Below are positions 1-10,960 of a stretch of DNA of 64,000 nt, in pieces; position 1 is the stretch's first letter; each line of letters starts with the position of its first letter. The stretch covers positions 744,220 to 808,219 of the forward strand of contig JAJHZJ010000121.1 of assembly GCA_023548195.1 (NCBI GenBank). The letters run 5' to 3'. Origin of the DNA: Bettongia penicillata ogilbyi. Lineage: Eukaryota > Chordata > Mammalia > Diprotodontia > Potoroidae. Under the pieces are notes generated by a model that ran no database searches, had not been told where the DNA came from, and worked only from the letters and a program-made list of their open reading frames with translations. The position numbers and the translations under genes were made by a program.

Positions 1-78
1 CACTAGGGTGGTGACACTGCTAAAGCAGAGGCTGCTTCTGGAACTCTACACTTAACAAAGAGCTCAAAAGTCAAATAA

Positions 79-720
79 TTGACTGGGAAAATGAGCAAAT
101 GGGGGGAAAAGAAACAGACTGTAGATTCTTACTTTCTCAGCAAAGAGGTATTTTCTTACATCATTAGTGATGAGGAGGATCAAAACATACAACCAGAAGA
201 AGGCAACAAAGTCAAAGCTCCTGCTTCCAAAACCTCCAAGAAAAATAGGAATTTGTATCAGTCCATGGAAGAGCTCAAAAAGGATTTTGAAAATCAAGTA
301 AGAGAAGTAGAGCAAAAACTAGGAAGAGAAAAGAGACTGATGCAGGAAAATCATAAAAATCAAGTCAACAGCTTGCTAAAGCAAAAAATACTGAGGAAAA
401 TAACACCTTTAAAATTATACTAACCCAAATCGTAAAAGAAGTCCAAAAAGTCAATGAGGAGAAGAATTGCCTTAAAAAGCCGAATTCTAGAGTTCAAAGT
501 TAAGGAGAAAATGTTAGAAGCAGCCAGAAAGAAACAATTCAAGTATTACATTGTGGAAATACAATCAGGATAATACAAGATGTAGCAGTTTTTGCACGAA
601 GGGATTGGAGGGCTTGGAATATGATGTTGCAGAGGTCAAAGGAGATAGGATTAAAACCAGAATCACCTACCCAGCAAAACATACTTCAGAGGAAAAAAGT
701 GGAACTTCAATGAAATAGAG
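79..720 (+). pseudogene. HAL1 ORF1 relic (L1 ORF1p-like RNA-binding protein)
   Basis: L1-type ORF1 encodes a trimeric, coiled-coil RNA-binding protein that packages its own transcript. The frame starts at an ATG at 91 or upstream at 79 and stays open to a stop at 421. It shows an acidic N-terminus (DEEDQN) followed by a charged coiled-coil stretch (SMEELKKDFENQV, then REVEQKLGREKR). After the stop, coiled-coil-like sequence continues to about 495. The RRM-like core is missing, and C-terminal-domain sequence resumes about 500-720 in another frame (AARKKQF-like, then TYPAKH-like motifs). Deletion plus stop make it non-functional. Identification rests on agreement with the fuller copies at 20742-21854 and 48772-49855. 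Confidence 0.75.
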
Positions 721-852
721 GATAGAAGGTAGGGCAGATTGGGGAAAGGGTAATCAGAATACATGCTGTCCTGGGGATAGGGGAAGTGGGGAAGATGGGG
801 AGAAAATCTGAAATTCAAAATTTTGTGGAAGTGAATTTGAAAACTGAAAATA

Positions 853-945
853 AACTTATTTTTAAAAATTTTTTTTAAAATTTAAAAACTTTTAAAATTT
901 AAAAAAATTTAAATTTTAAAAATTAAATTTAAATAAAAAAGAATT
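853..945. repeat. AT-rich, partly self-complementary low-complexity tract
   Basis: Alternating runs of A and T ('tttaaaattt' repeated with variations) follow the HAL1 tail. It is likely a degenerated poly(A) tail. Many short inverted repeats could fold into hairpins. Confidence 0.7.
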
Positions 946-969
946 CTCTGAAAGAAGGGGATAAAGAGA

Positions 970-1355
970 ATGCTGGACCAAGATACACAGGAATGCACAA
1001 AAGAGGTCTTTAATTATGCCGAACATTTCAACAAGAAGATAGTCTGAGGACAGCTACTTATTATAGATAAATTGTCAAATATACAGCACCCCAATGGATG
1101 GAGGGAAGGTAATTCCACCTCTTGCAAGTGACCCCCGAGTCTCCTTGGAACCATGTAGTATATAGATTAGGTAGATTACCCCTTGTGTAGTATGTAGATG
1201 TGTAGTATGTAAGTAAGGCAGATTACACCTTCTCCCTCACATATAGCTTCCCCATGTAGGAAGACACTGTTATCACACTCAGGAATGTAGGACCTTAAGC
1301 TGTGAGGAAAAGAACACAGGACTTTTTGCCTATAGCCACGACAAAGGTTTTCAGT
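970..1355 (-). repeat. possible LTR-like block (unclassified)
   Basis: On the minus strand an 'AATTAAAGA' polyadenylation-like signal lies about 40 nt before a possible '...CA' end near 971, as in many LTRs. The interior has a short internal duplication (gtagtatgta, 1175-1210). No clear target duplication or ERV coding sequence was seen. It could equally be unique DNA. Confidence 0.25.
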
Positions 1356-2387
1356 CTCTCTTTTACTCTGAGACCATGAGATAGAAGCAGCAATAATTAC
1401 AGCCTTTGGGCTGCAGGTGCTAAACTGCCTTTAGAGACTGCAGAGCTGATTCTATTGACAGAAGAGAGAACAAGAGAGCTAGGTGAGACATCTTAGTGTC
1501 AGAATAGAGCAGCCCTGGGAAGTCTACTATTTCCAGGTAGCTTTCTTTATATGTTTGTGTTCCTCTGTATTGTGTGTGCTTCTGGGGAAGCTGACTCATG
1601 CTGAAATTATGTTCAAAAATTAAACTCAGGACAAAATGTCCAGGTACATTATATATAAATTTATTTGCTCAGTAAACTGTTGTTATAAACAGCTCTCACA
1701 CCAGAAGACTGGGAAATTGCCAATGTGGCTTCCATCCATAGCAAAAACTCCAGAGAGATTTGTTGGAGCTAAAGTGAGTCTTGCTTTAAAGCTGAGCAGG
1801 CTGGTAGAATTTGTGACAGGCTGTTGAACACCTAAGCAAGCAAAGTCCATCAAGGGAAAGGCATTAAAGTTTCTGTGATGAGAAATGATGCTGGATTGAG
1901 CTAGAATTCTATGAGAGAATTTGGAGGACTGGGCTTCCTACCAGATGAGGATTGAATAGATGGACTTAGGTGTTTAGACTGGAGAAGAGAAGAATTTGAG
2001 AGGTTATGAGTGTTGTCTTTGACAGGCTATTATATGGGAAAACTTATTCTATTTTATTCCAAAGGACATAATTTAGGGCAATAGATAAGGTCAGGTCGAT
2101 TTCGGTTTGAAGTAAGGGAAAAGCCAAAAAGTACAATAGGATGATGCAGGAGAGGTAGTTTTCCCTTCTCTTGGACATCTCCAATTGGAGACTAAATGAC
2201 CCAATTCCTTGATTCTGGATAGGAAATTTCTCCTTGAAGAAAAAGTTGGACTTGTTTACTTGAATTCCTTTCAACTCTGAGGCCATTTTGTAGAATCTGT
2301 GGTCACTGTTCTGTGGAAAGCTTCCTGGGGTCTTAGGTATGAGTTTTCCGATGATTAGGCAATGTTGACTCACAAGTGACAGTTGTA
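1356..2387. other. no recognisable feature
   Basis: Mixed-composition DNA. The only sizeable open frame (2044-2373, minus) has no recognisable domain, and I see no splice-bounded exon or known repeat. Confidence 0.5.
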
Positions 2388-2560
2388 TCCCTCACATAAA
2401 AGGTGTCAAACCAGCAACCCTCTGGCTCTATGAGGCCCACAAAACTCCCAATGTGACAAGAACCAGATTAAAATGTAACTGGAAAATACATAACAAAATA
2501 AGTAAAAATACAATGCAATATAATAAAAATAATGCTAATTTGTGATTTTCTAAGTCAATA
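2388..2560 (+). repeat. possible dispersed repeat, class unknown
   Basis: A segment around 'accagattaaaatgtaact' followed by an A-rich run (aaaataagtaaaaatacaa) and 'gtgattttctaagtcaata' looks like a dispersed mammalian repeat, possibly a DNA-transposon remnant. The assignment rests on general resemblance only. Confidence 0.3.
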
Positions 2561-3054
2561 TTTCCATTTCTCTTTGAATTTGATGCTTCTGATTTATTTT
2601 ATCTTATATTCTCATTTTCTCAAGTATAACTGTGGTTAAGATCATAGGATCTTAACCAGGAACAGTTGGGTATACATGCAGACTTCTGATAGGCTCCTAC
2701 TTGGAACTGTCTGGTCCATAACCTACTATGTGCTTTTTCTAACATGGACCTCTCATGTTCATAATTGTCAGAAATGGTTGTGGGTCAGATAAATGAAGGG
2801 CCAATGATCACACAAGCTGTCAAGAGCAATCACTGGTAGAATACTGAACAAAAGACAACTGAGTTCAAGACCTGGGATACTGGAGAGGTTATGTTGGCTC
2901 TAACCTGTAGTTTCTAGAAGAATTAGTAGGCAAGTAGATTTTTACATCAACAGTCATACCTGCTCTCTAACTTATGGAAGTTTCTCTGGGATTGATTGAA
3001 GACCATTGGCCCACTTATAGGTAGAAAGTAATATCTGGCAGAGAATATGTGCAG

Positions 3055-3300
3055 GTCTAATAATATGGAATCAGGAAAACTTGAGTTCAAATCTGGCCTC
3101 AGACACTTACTACTTGTATGACCCCATGCAAGTCACTTAACTTTTGTCTGCTTCAGTTTGCCCAACCCTAAAATGGAGATAGCACCTACCTCACAGTGTT
3201 ATTGTGAGGAATAAATGAGATTATATTTGCAAAGCACTTAGTACAGTGTCTGATATACGATAGGCACTTACGAAATGTTTATTCTCTTTCTCCTTCCCCT
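3055..3300 (+). repeat. MIR/THER1-type SINE
   Basis: A tRNA-derived box B (gagttcaaatctgg) is followed by 'cagacacttactacttgta', 'caagtcacttaac', then the MIR core ('aaaatggagatagcaccta') and the L2-like end ('gcaaagcacttagtacagt'). Nearly full length. Confidence 0.8.
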
Positions 3301-3959
3301 TCATTAAGGTAAGAGTTTACCAGTGATATATAGATATGTCATGGTGAATGGAAAGAATAAAGAGTAAAATCCATAGTCTGAGAAAAATGAGTTAGGTATT
3401 CTAGGTAAAGAAGTACACACAGAATTGTTGGAATAGAATTCAATGGTTGAGAATAAGGTAGTATGTGATGTACTGTCACATTGACTTGATCGGCTTAGCC
3501 CCAAAACGGCAAGCCAGGGACTTCTGATGGCTCTTCCAAATGTGAAATTTTATGGTTCAGTGATGTTCTTTTCTCCTTATGTTGGCCAAAATCTTTACTT
3601 AGACACCAGATTACCAAGATTTTGCAGTTCCAAACAGCTGAGATTCTCTTAGGCAACTAGTGGTTCGCAGACCTCACTTTAAAAGCCACTGACGGGACTT
3701 AACCTAAAAATAGTTGGGCATCTGCAGTGAACTAAATTAAAGCTTTCACAAACAAGTCAATTTGCAATAGCACCTTCATAAGTAAAAAAAGGCAGAAAAA
3801 GGAATTTCAAAATATATGGGAAAAAAACCAGGCATTACAATCTAGAAACTTTATTTGTAAGATCTAGAGAGAGAAGAATCAGAAAAATACCCAAGAAATT
3901 TTTAAAGAGGCTGTATCCCTGTACCGAGGAAAATGGGGTCAAGTTTAATCTGTGATTTG
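3300..3959. other. no recognisable feature
   Basis: Unassigned DNA with no domain-bearing frame and no repeat that I can name. Confidence 0.5.
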
Positions 3960-4148
3960 TTGGAAGGATCATTGGACTGGGAATTGGGTCATTTGTGCTC
4001 TAGCTCTGTTAGTAAGTAATTAGCTGCTTAAAAAAAAGGGGCAATTTATTTAACTTTTCTAGGTTTCATAATTCTTTTCTTTAAATGTCTGTTAGACTAA
4101 TTAAAAAGCTCCTTTCTTCCAGTTCTGATCTAGGATTCTAAATTTATC
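3960..4148 (+). repeat. degenerate MIR-type SINE
   Basis: Weak but colinear match: 'ggatcattggactggg', 'gctctagctctgttag', 'caatttatttaacttttct', 'ttccagttctgatctagga', in MIR order. Confidence 0.5.
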
Positions 4149-5914
4149 TATAATAATCTATAAAGTTGTGGAAGTATGATGTATGTGTGTATGTATGTGT
4201 GCACATGTGAATAGTGACTCTCTCAACCCATGGCAGGAAAAGGCAAAGCAGACAAGCCCCTTCTTTCCCAAGTCAACTCTGTTAACAGCAGAAAATATCT
4301 CTTTTTCCTATCAGCTCCCAGCAGCAACACTTTTCCGCTAATATACTCAGTTCCCAGCACTAGATGTAAAGCCTGTTTCTTTCTAGTCAGTTCATGTGAC
4401 TATGCTCATGTAACTTTGGGTGAGCTTAAGCAACAAGGACTAGTCTTTTCTCAGTTTCTGTCCTGATTTGCTTTTTAGGTCTTCCCTCTTTCTGTTCACT
4501 TCATCATCTGCTTCAAAGCAGGATCTTCTTGTGAGGGTCAATACAAGATATGTGCTGTGTATCATAGCTATCCTCGGAAAAAAAACATCCACCAAATTCC
4601 CATTTTAGTTAGATCCAGCACAAAAAGGCAGTGTACAATTGTCTCATAATTACCAAACAGTTCTAACTAACATAGTTTCCCAATAGCCAACCTGGAAGAC
4701 CATATAATAGTGCTATAAATTAACTTCTGGAAAACAAGTCACTTTGGTCATCTTTGCAGTCAATAAATACTTTGACTCTCCTTTGAAAGCTGATTTCTCT
4801 TGGGTCCTCTCAAAACTATCTGTATTTATTCTCCTTTCCATAGATAAAATTATCTAAATATGAATAAGGCAGCAGCATTCACAAACTGGTCACTGGTCAC
4901 CTTCATTGTTACTACTGACCTTAAACAGAACTTTCTGGCCTTCCTATTGTTAGCATAGAAACAAACTCATCATTAGAGCTTCTATTTTAAAATATATTCA
5001 AAATAATTTACCCAGGTCCAAGTCCAATGCTTTCAGTTGCTTAAAATGATTGCCTTCACCCCCACCCATCCTCAAGCTCAGGAACACTGTAAAGAGTTTT
5101 TCATTAGAAGATTTTTTGAATTATGTCTGCAAGGAGAAGATTGAACTCTGTCAAGTGTCTGGACTCCACTGAAGCAGCAATCCAGCATTCTGAATTGCTA
5201 GTTTCAACTGCACTCAGAACAAGGAAAGGCTCTATTTTGTCTTTGCTCCAAAGAGTTCCTTTAATCTCAACAGGAGCACTGTTAGTGATGAGAGACACAT
5301 CCCAGGGAAATGAGAGAAATAAGATTTCACTTCATGTCTTATCTCGTTCCACAGGGTGACTCCCTTGCCCATTACATCTCATATAATGCATTCTAATGAC
5401 AAAAGATGACAGAGTTTTGTTCACCAAATGGATCTGTACTCTTAGAGGTTGAATAGTTTCTGCACTGTGGCAGAGCTGTTGATAGAAAAGATGTGGCTGT
5501 TAGAGGAAGTTTCTTGCTCAGTGGGTCAAAATTTGTCCCTCACTTATCCCCTGTAGGGTCAAACTGGGCCTTAGTAACTGAGCTCTGGTTACCAAGTGTG
5601 AGGAAAAAATGAGGCCTGGAGTTCATCATGCAAACTTGAGAAGATAATTTGGCCTAAGGTATTCCAACAGTTTTCAAGCAAGTACCTGAACTGGAGAGGC
5701 AATTTCTAAAACTTACATGGATTTACAATCAATGTTAAATGCCTTTCAGCTAAGGCTGGAACATCAGCAAGGGTCTTGGAACCAGTCTCCCCTTCCTTTG
5801 TTTTCATAAAGGAAACTATAAGTACAACATCTGTTTCCTCAGACTTATGGGAATGGAATGCATTCGGTTCCAACAGTTGCACTCAAATCCTATGCAATAT
5901 ATTAATCCTTAGTT
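4149..5914. other. no recognisable feature
   Basis: Repeat-poor stretch with a short (TGTA)n at about 4176-4205. Two overlapping opposite-strand frames near 5104-5359 have no known motif and no exon-like boundaries. Confidence 0.5.
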
Positions 5915-6040
5915 CTCTAACTAGACAAGTACTAATTAAATGCCAGTCATCTTATGTGCAAGGAACAGTTTTAGATGTTAAGGGTACAAAGACAAACAAT
6001 AGAGTCTCTGCCCTCAAACAGAGTGATCATGTCTTACTTT
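5915..6040 (+). repeat. unnamed dispersed repeat, copy 1
   Basis: Carries the recurring signature 'taaatgccagtc..tgtgcaaggaacag..gggtacaaagac..tctctgccctcaaa'. The same ordered motifs occur near 15945, 25840, 30075 and 44395. Confidence 0.5.
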
Positions 6041-6469
6041 GACCATCAGTCAGAAATGGAAAGAAGTGGTGAAATGGTGAAATGTGAAACTAATCGGTCA
6101 CCTTGACTGATGGGCTCCATCAGAAGCTTGCCTACCTCACTCACTTCCTCTTTCTCTCGCCTTCAATCTCTCCTTATCCCCTGCCATTTATAATTATGCC
6201 AAACTGTCCAGCAACCTTAAAAGCCCTTCACTTGGCCATGCTATTACCTCAAGTTTTCATTCTATATCTTTCTTCTCTTTCAAAAGCAGCTCCTAGAAAG
6301 GGTTATTTCAGCTCATTGTCTTCATTTCCTCACCTCTCATCTACTTTTCAATCCCTTTCATTCTGATTTCCAACCCCACCACTTGGCTAAAACTGCTGTC
6401 TCCAAAGTTACCAACGATCTTTTAACTGCTTAATCCAAAGGCCATTTCTCACCATTCTACTTAACTTCC

Positions 6470-6470
<1 letters not shown>

Positions 6471-6502
<32 letters not shown>

Positions 6503-6558
6503 TATATATATATACACACACATACATATACATACATACATATACATATACATATATT
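6471..6558. repeat. (TA)n/(CA)n compound microsatellite inside the L2 relic
   Basis: Alternating TA, CA and CATA units, about 88 bp, separating two colinear L2 pieces. Confidence 0.95.
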
Positions 6559-6807
6559 TTTTTTAGCGTTATGGACCACCCCTTCCTCCTTTCTCTTTCC
6601 TTTCAGTTCTATGACATAGCTCTCTCTTGGTTCTTCTCCTTCCTATTTAACCACTCATGCCTTTTCAGATACCTTTGTGGGATCATCCACCTCCTAATCC
6701 CCAAAACTCTATCCTGAGTCCTTTTCCCTTTTCCCTTCTCTTTCTATGCTCCCTGCCCTGGTGTTCTCATCAACTCCTATTGGTTCAACTACTATATCTA
6801 TATAGAT

Positions 6808-6820
6808 ACACACACACACA

Positions 6821-6862
<42 letters not shown>
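6808..6862. repeat. (CA)n microsatellite inside the L2 relic
   Basis: About 55 bp of CA dinucleotides with one TA interruption. Open frames crossing it on both strands are low-complexity artefacts. Confidence 0.95.
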
Positions 6863-6865
<3 letters not shown>

Positions 6866-7892
6866 CCAGCCTCGCCTCTCTTCTGGACTCCAATTCTGGA
6901 TTGCCAAATGTTTTCTGGACAGCCTTACCTGGATGTCCTGTGGGCATCTCAAACTCAATGTGTCCAAAACAGAATTCATATTTTCCCCCTAAAGTCTTGT
7001 GTCCCTTAAACATTACTACTTTTGTTAATAGCACCACAATTGTTCTAGTTACTCAGGTTTGTAACCTTGACTCTTTTCTTTCCCTCAACCCCCATAAGCA
7101 ACCAGTTGCCATATTGTGTTGATGCACCATCTCTGAAATACATTCTCTTTTCTGCTCTCACATATTACCCATTCATCTCATATGCACCCTCTTCACCTCT
7201 GCCTTGACTATTGCAATAGCCTCCTAATCAGGCTCCCTGACTCAGGTTTCTCATCTCTCCATTCCATCCTCCATAGAGTTGCCGCTTTGGTATTCCTATA
7301 TCACAGATTTCACCATGTCATATCCCCTTCCTTCTCTATGCCCTACCCCACAAAAGTTTTTAATTCTCTATTGCCTTTAAGATAAAATCCAAATTCCCCA
7401 GACTGTCATTTAAAGCATTTCAGAATCTGCCTCTCACCTGCTTGTCTAGTCTTTCTTGCTATTACTTTCCTTCACACATTGTCTTTTCTAATCAAATTGG
7501 CTTTTTAGCTGTTTCTCAAAAATGATATTCTACAGTAGTCTGAAATGCACTCTCTGTTCACTACTTCCTTATAGAATTTCTAGCCTCCTACATGAGGTCT
7601 TTCCTGATCTCTATTCAAAGGTTATTAATGCTGCTTATCTCTTAAAATTGCTTTGCATCTCTTGTATATACGTTGCATTCACATGATTGCATAAGTGTCT
7701 AATCCTCCCTCTCCCATCCCCTCTCTGGCAGAATATAGGCTCCCTATATATAACATATATTATATAAGCTCTTATATAAGAATATAAGGCAGGGTCTGTC
7801 TCATTTTTGTTTTTATATCCCCAGCACCCAGAACCTTGTCTTACCCATTGTAGGTACTTAATAAATAATAATAACTTGTTAACTAAACTGAA

Positions 7893-8042
7893 GCATAAAG
7901 TTATAGCTAGAAAGGACATTAAAGATCATTTATAGAGCTCCCCCCACCCTTATCCTAGAAGAGAAGAAAAGTAAAATGTTAAATGATTGGTCCTTTGATC
8001 CCCTGAGTAGTATAGATTAAAACCCAGATCTGATAGCCTTTG
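7893..8042 (-). repeat. MIR-related SINE fragment
   Basis: 'gctagaaaggacattaaagatcat' followed by a degraded 'aaacccagatctgatagcc' end resembles the minus-strand order of MIR-type repeats. Confidence 0.4.
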
Positions 8043-8091
8043 GGGGGCGTGGTATGTGTGAAACTGATGGTTTACTTAGAAAATCTGGAGT

Positions 8092-8245
8092 ATCAAAATG
8101 TGTTTAATAGAAATGTATGTGTAGAGCCTCTATCAGATTGCATGCCATCTTGGGGAGGGAGGAGGAGAAAATTTAAAACTTAGGGGAGTGAATATTGAAA
8201 ATTAAAAATAAATTAGCTAATAAAAAAGCTAGGGAAAAAAAAGAA
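8092..8245 (+). mobile_element. 5'-truncated L1 3' end with perfect target duplication
   Basis: The sequence is an L1 3' UTR end (atcagattgcatgccatcttgg ... ttgaaaattaaaaataaa) plus an A-rich tail. It is bracketed by identical 14-bp copies of AGAAAATCTGGAGT at 8078-8091 and 8246-8259. That is the hallmark of L1 target-primed insertion, and the lack of mismatches suggests a relatively recent event. Confidence 0.9.
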
Positions 8246-8259
8246 AGAAAATCTGGAGT

Positions 8260-9165
8260 CTCCCCATAGAAAGTAATCAAGATAATTAGTAGGTAATGGC
8301 AAAGTAAAAGGGTAAAATAATAAATTAAAAAATCATCAGTGTTTTTATACAGTACTTACAAAAACTGAGAGGAACTCATAGAAAGAAAACTTCCATGCAA
8401 AATAACTACAAAGGCATAAAATTTTAGAGGGATGAACTCTAAGAAGATAAATACAGGACTTACAAAACACTCTTCAAAAATAAAGGAAGTTTAAATTAGG
8501 CATTTATTCAGTGTTCGTGTTAGACTATACCAATATAATGTAAATAACTATACTGCCCAAACTAATTTACATATTTAATGGGAGATCAATCAACCTCACT
8601 AGATGTTACTTTTCAGAACTAGACAAAATAGTAATAATATTCATTGAGAGGAATGGAATGCCTAGATTCTCCTGACTTGAAAAAGTTGGGAATGAATGGC
8701 CCGTAGTACTCTAAGATACTGAATTATATTAAAAAGTAGCAGTTCTCAAAACTATTTTATACTTGTTAAAGAACTGGAAAGTAGGTTGGTAGAACAGGAA
8801 GACTCAGAAATAAACAAAGGTACATGTCCAGTATTCAGTAAACTCAAGATATAAACTATTGTTGTACAAGAACTGTTGTATGACTCACCATACCACTATA
8901 CCACAGGTACTTCAAGGAAAATGAGAAAGAAATTTAGAGAAATGAGGTTTAGACTAAGATCGTACAACATATGTCGCAATCAGTTATAAGTGAATATTTG
9001 ACCTGAATATAAAAGGTCATATCATCATCATTACTAGTGTTTATATAGTATTTTACTGCTTTAAAAGCACTTATACAAATTTTATCTTATTTTAATTTCC
9101 CATCAGTCTGAAGTTTTACCTTTCTTTGCCTCCCCACTACTTTGAACAGTGTACATGTTTAATGT
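8260..9165 (+). mobile_element. old L1 ORF2 C-terminal relic (left part)
   Basis: Conceptual translation across frameshifts shows the order of the L1 ORF2 region after the RT core: a KENFHAK-like segment (8380), ELX-KYRTYKTLFKN-like (8450), a degraded LPKLIYIFNG-like segment (8560), FSELDKI-like (8615), and YYKVAVLKTI-like (8730). Divergence is high. The relic continues at 10236-10960 after younger insertions. Confidence 0.5.
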
Positions 9166-9167
9166 GG

Positions 9168-9402
9168 AAAATGTGGATAGTGGGCCAGAGTCAGGAAGAC
9201 TCATCTTCTTGAGTTCAACTCTGGCCTCTGACATTTACTAGCTGTGTGACCCTGGGTAAGTCACTTAACCCTCTTTGTCTCAGTTCCTCATCTATAAAAT
9301 GAGCTGGAAAAGGAAATACAAACCACTCCAGTATATCTGCCTAGAAAACCTCAATTGAAGCCACAAAGAACTGGATATGACTGAAATGATTCAACAACGA
9401 AA
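9168..9402 (+). repeat. tRNA-headed SINE with RTE/BovB-like tail
   Basis: Head: 'gagttcaactctggcctctg', 'agctgtgtgaccctgggta', 'agtcacttaaccct'. Tail: 'gagctggaaaaggaaata', 'aaccactccagtatatctgcc', 'actggatatgactgaaatga'. The tail resembles the 3' end of RTE/BovB LINEs, as in ruminant Bov-tA SINEs. Confidence 0.8.
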
Positions 9403-9424
9403 AGTATTTAAGAAATGTCAGTTG

Positions 9425-9592
9425 ACTGAATGGATCCTATTATTATCTCTGTATTACAATAAGGAAACAGAGGAAGAAAACAAGTAATTGCCGAGGGTCA
9501 CAGAACCATTAAGTGCATGAGGCCAGATCTGAATTCAAGTTTTTGTGACTTCATGTCTAATGCCCTTATCCACTGTACCACCTAGCTGTCTG
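9425..9592 (-). repeat. MIR-type SINE fragment
   Basis: Minus-strand MIR order: 'aaggaaacagagg', 'gccgagggtcacag', 'gccagatctgaattcaag', then the head end 'tccactgtaccacctagctgtc'. Confidence 0.75.
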
Positions 9593-9620
9593 GTGAACAA
9601 AATAAGGAAGAATCTATTGT

Positions 9621-10221
9621 GACAGTCCGTAAAATACCTGTAAAGAATGACTCTCAACAAATTCTAGAGCACCAGAAGCCACAGAACAATAGAGTGGAGG
9701 AGATTTCCAGCCCAGGATGACCTGGAAGGCCAATGGGAAAGGTCTGTCGCACTAGACACGGGGCAGAGCACAGCCCAGCCTTGGCCAAGTAGGACCAGGA
9801 GGAGCAGGATCAGAGTAGGCCTGGGTGAAATTCCCAGGAGCAGTCATTTGCAAAACTGCACATGTATAGCCTATATTGAATTGCTTGCCTTCTGAGTGGG
9901 GATGGGTAGGGAAGGAGGAAGGAAGAGAAGTTGGAACTCAAAGTTTTAGGAACAAATGTTGAGAATTGTTTTTACGTACAATTGGGAAATAAGAAATACA
10001 GGTAATGGGGTTTAGAAATTTATCTTGCCCTATAGGACAAGAGAAAAGATAGGGATAAGGGAAGGGAGGGGTGTTAGAAGGGACGGCAGGGTGGTAGAAG
10101 GGGCAATCAGAATGCAAGGCGTTTTGGGGCGGAGGGAGGAGAGACATGGGGAGAAAATTTGGAACTCAAAATTTTGTGGAAATGAATGTTGAAAACTTAA
10201 AATAAATAAATAAAAGAAAAA
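9621..10221 (+). mobile_element. HAL1 derivative without ORF1: 5' UTR fused to 3' UTR
   Basis: 9638-9845 aligns to the 5' UTR of the fuller HAL1 (20027-20235; shared 'gactctcaacaaattctaga'). 9846-10210 aligns to its 3' UTR (22483-22850; shared 'gtcatttgcaaaact', 'aactcaaagttttagg'). About 2.25 kb, including all of ORF1, is absent. Imperfect 13-bp duplications (AAGAATCTATTGT at 9608-9620, AAGAATTCATTGT at 10222-10234) show it inserted as this short form. It encodes nothing and would have moved, if it moved as RNA, on L1 machinery. Confidence 0.85.
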
Positions 10222-10235
10222 AAGAATTCATTGTA

Positions 10236-10960
10236 AGTGTAACTGGAAAAAGATGATTAACAAAAAGGAAGTCAAAACTATATAATATATAAAACAAATA
10301 CCATATATATGACTATATATAAAATATAACAAATATTTAACAAAGTATTCATAGTAGCATTTTGTGGTAGTAAAAAATAAGAAAAATCAGTATTTATCTA
10401 TTATCTAGAATATGTAATTATTGAGAAAAAACAAATATTGGCATATGAATGTGATGCAAAATTATTGTTATAAGAAACAACAAATGTAAAGAATTTAGAA
10501 AAACTTAGGAGAAAGCATATGAAATTATACAGAATTAAGAAAGTAGAACCAGGCAAATAATATACACAAGTACAACTGAAAACGATAGAAGCCGAAAAAG
10601 CACTTGAATTCTGATGTAGAATAATCATCCATCTAAATGCTGATGAACTGTTACGGGAAACATTTCTCTTCTTAGTAGAAAGGTGGGGACCACAGACGTG
10701 AAATGTGGTATACAAGTTCTTGACATACATGCTTGCTGGTTTAATTCAGATGGTTTTCCTTACCCTTTTCTTTATCACATACCACATTCAGTATTCAGAA
10801 AGCAGCAAGCAAATGACCACATCTGATAACATATGCATTATTCTCCATCTTTAATCCCTCACCTCTACAAGGAATAGAATGAGGTGCATTTTTTCCCTAT
10901 TTCTCTCTGGTCAGTTTCGTTTTTCATTCTTTTCATTTATATTGTTGCAGTCATCATGAG
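10236..10960 (+). mobile_element. old L1 relic (right part: ORF2 end and 3' UTR)
   Basis: 'tattcatagtagcattttgtggtag' matches the conserved ORF2-end segment found at 37107 ('tttatagcagctctttttgtagtgg'), and 'aattaagaaagtagaaccaggc' matches the nearby 3' segment. It probably continues the relic at 8260-9165, the gap being filled by two SINEs and a HAL1. Confidence 0.45.

Larger units (their letters stand above)
1..945 (+). mobile_element. HAL1 (half-L1) retrotransposon, 5' end outside the window
   Basis: The element reads from a 5' UTR remnant through a broken ORF1 straight to a 3' tail, with no ORF2. The tail (about 725-850: GA/GGG-rich stretch, then 'ggagaaaatctgaaattc' and 'gaaaactgaaaataaac') matches the tails of the elements at 9621-10221 and 19964-22877 and, reversed, at 47757-50257. 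L1-type ORF1 joined to an L1-like tail without ORF2 is the definition of HAL1. Internal segments of ORF1 and of the 3' UTR are missing. The A-tail has decayed into AT-rich low-complexity DNA. Confidence 0.75.
6090..7882 (+). mobile_element. L2 LINE relic, about 1.8 kb, reverse-transcriptase region to 3' end
   Basis: L2 is an ancient CR1-clade LINE and the presumed partner of MIR. Colinear landmarks: the pre-RT region near 6395 (caaagttaccaacgatct), RT sequence after 6565 (gttatggaccacccc), the 'gtccaaaacagaattcat' segment near 6960, and a translated C-terminal stretch LDYCNSLLIRLP near 7203. The 3' terminus follows at 7800-7880 (ccccagcacccagaacc ... ggtacttaataaata). Two microsatellites interrupt it. 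Reading frames are destroyed by many stops and indels. Such length is unusual, since most L2 copies are short 3' fragments. Confidence 0.8.
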
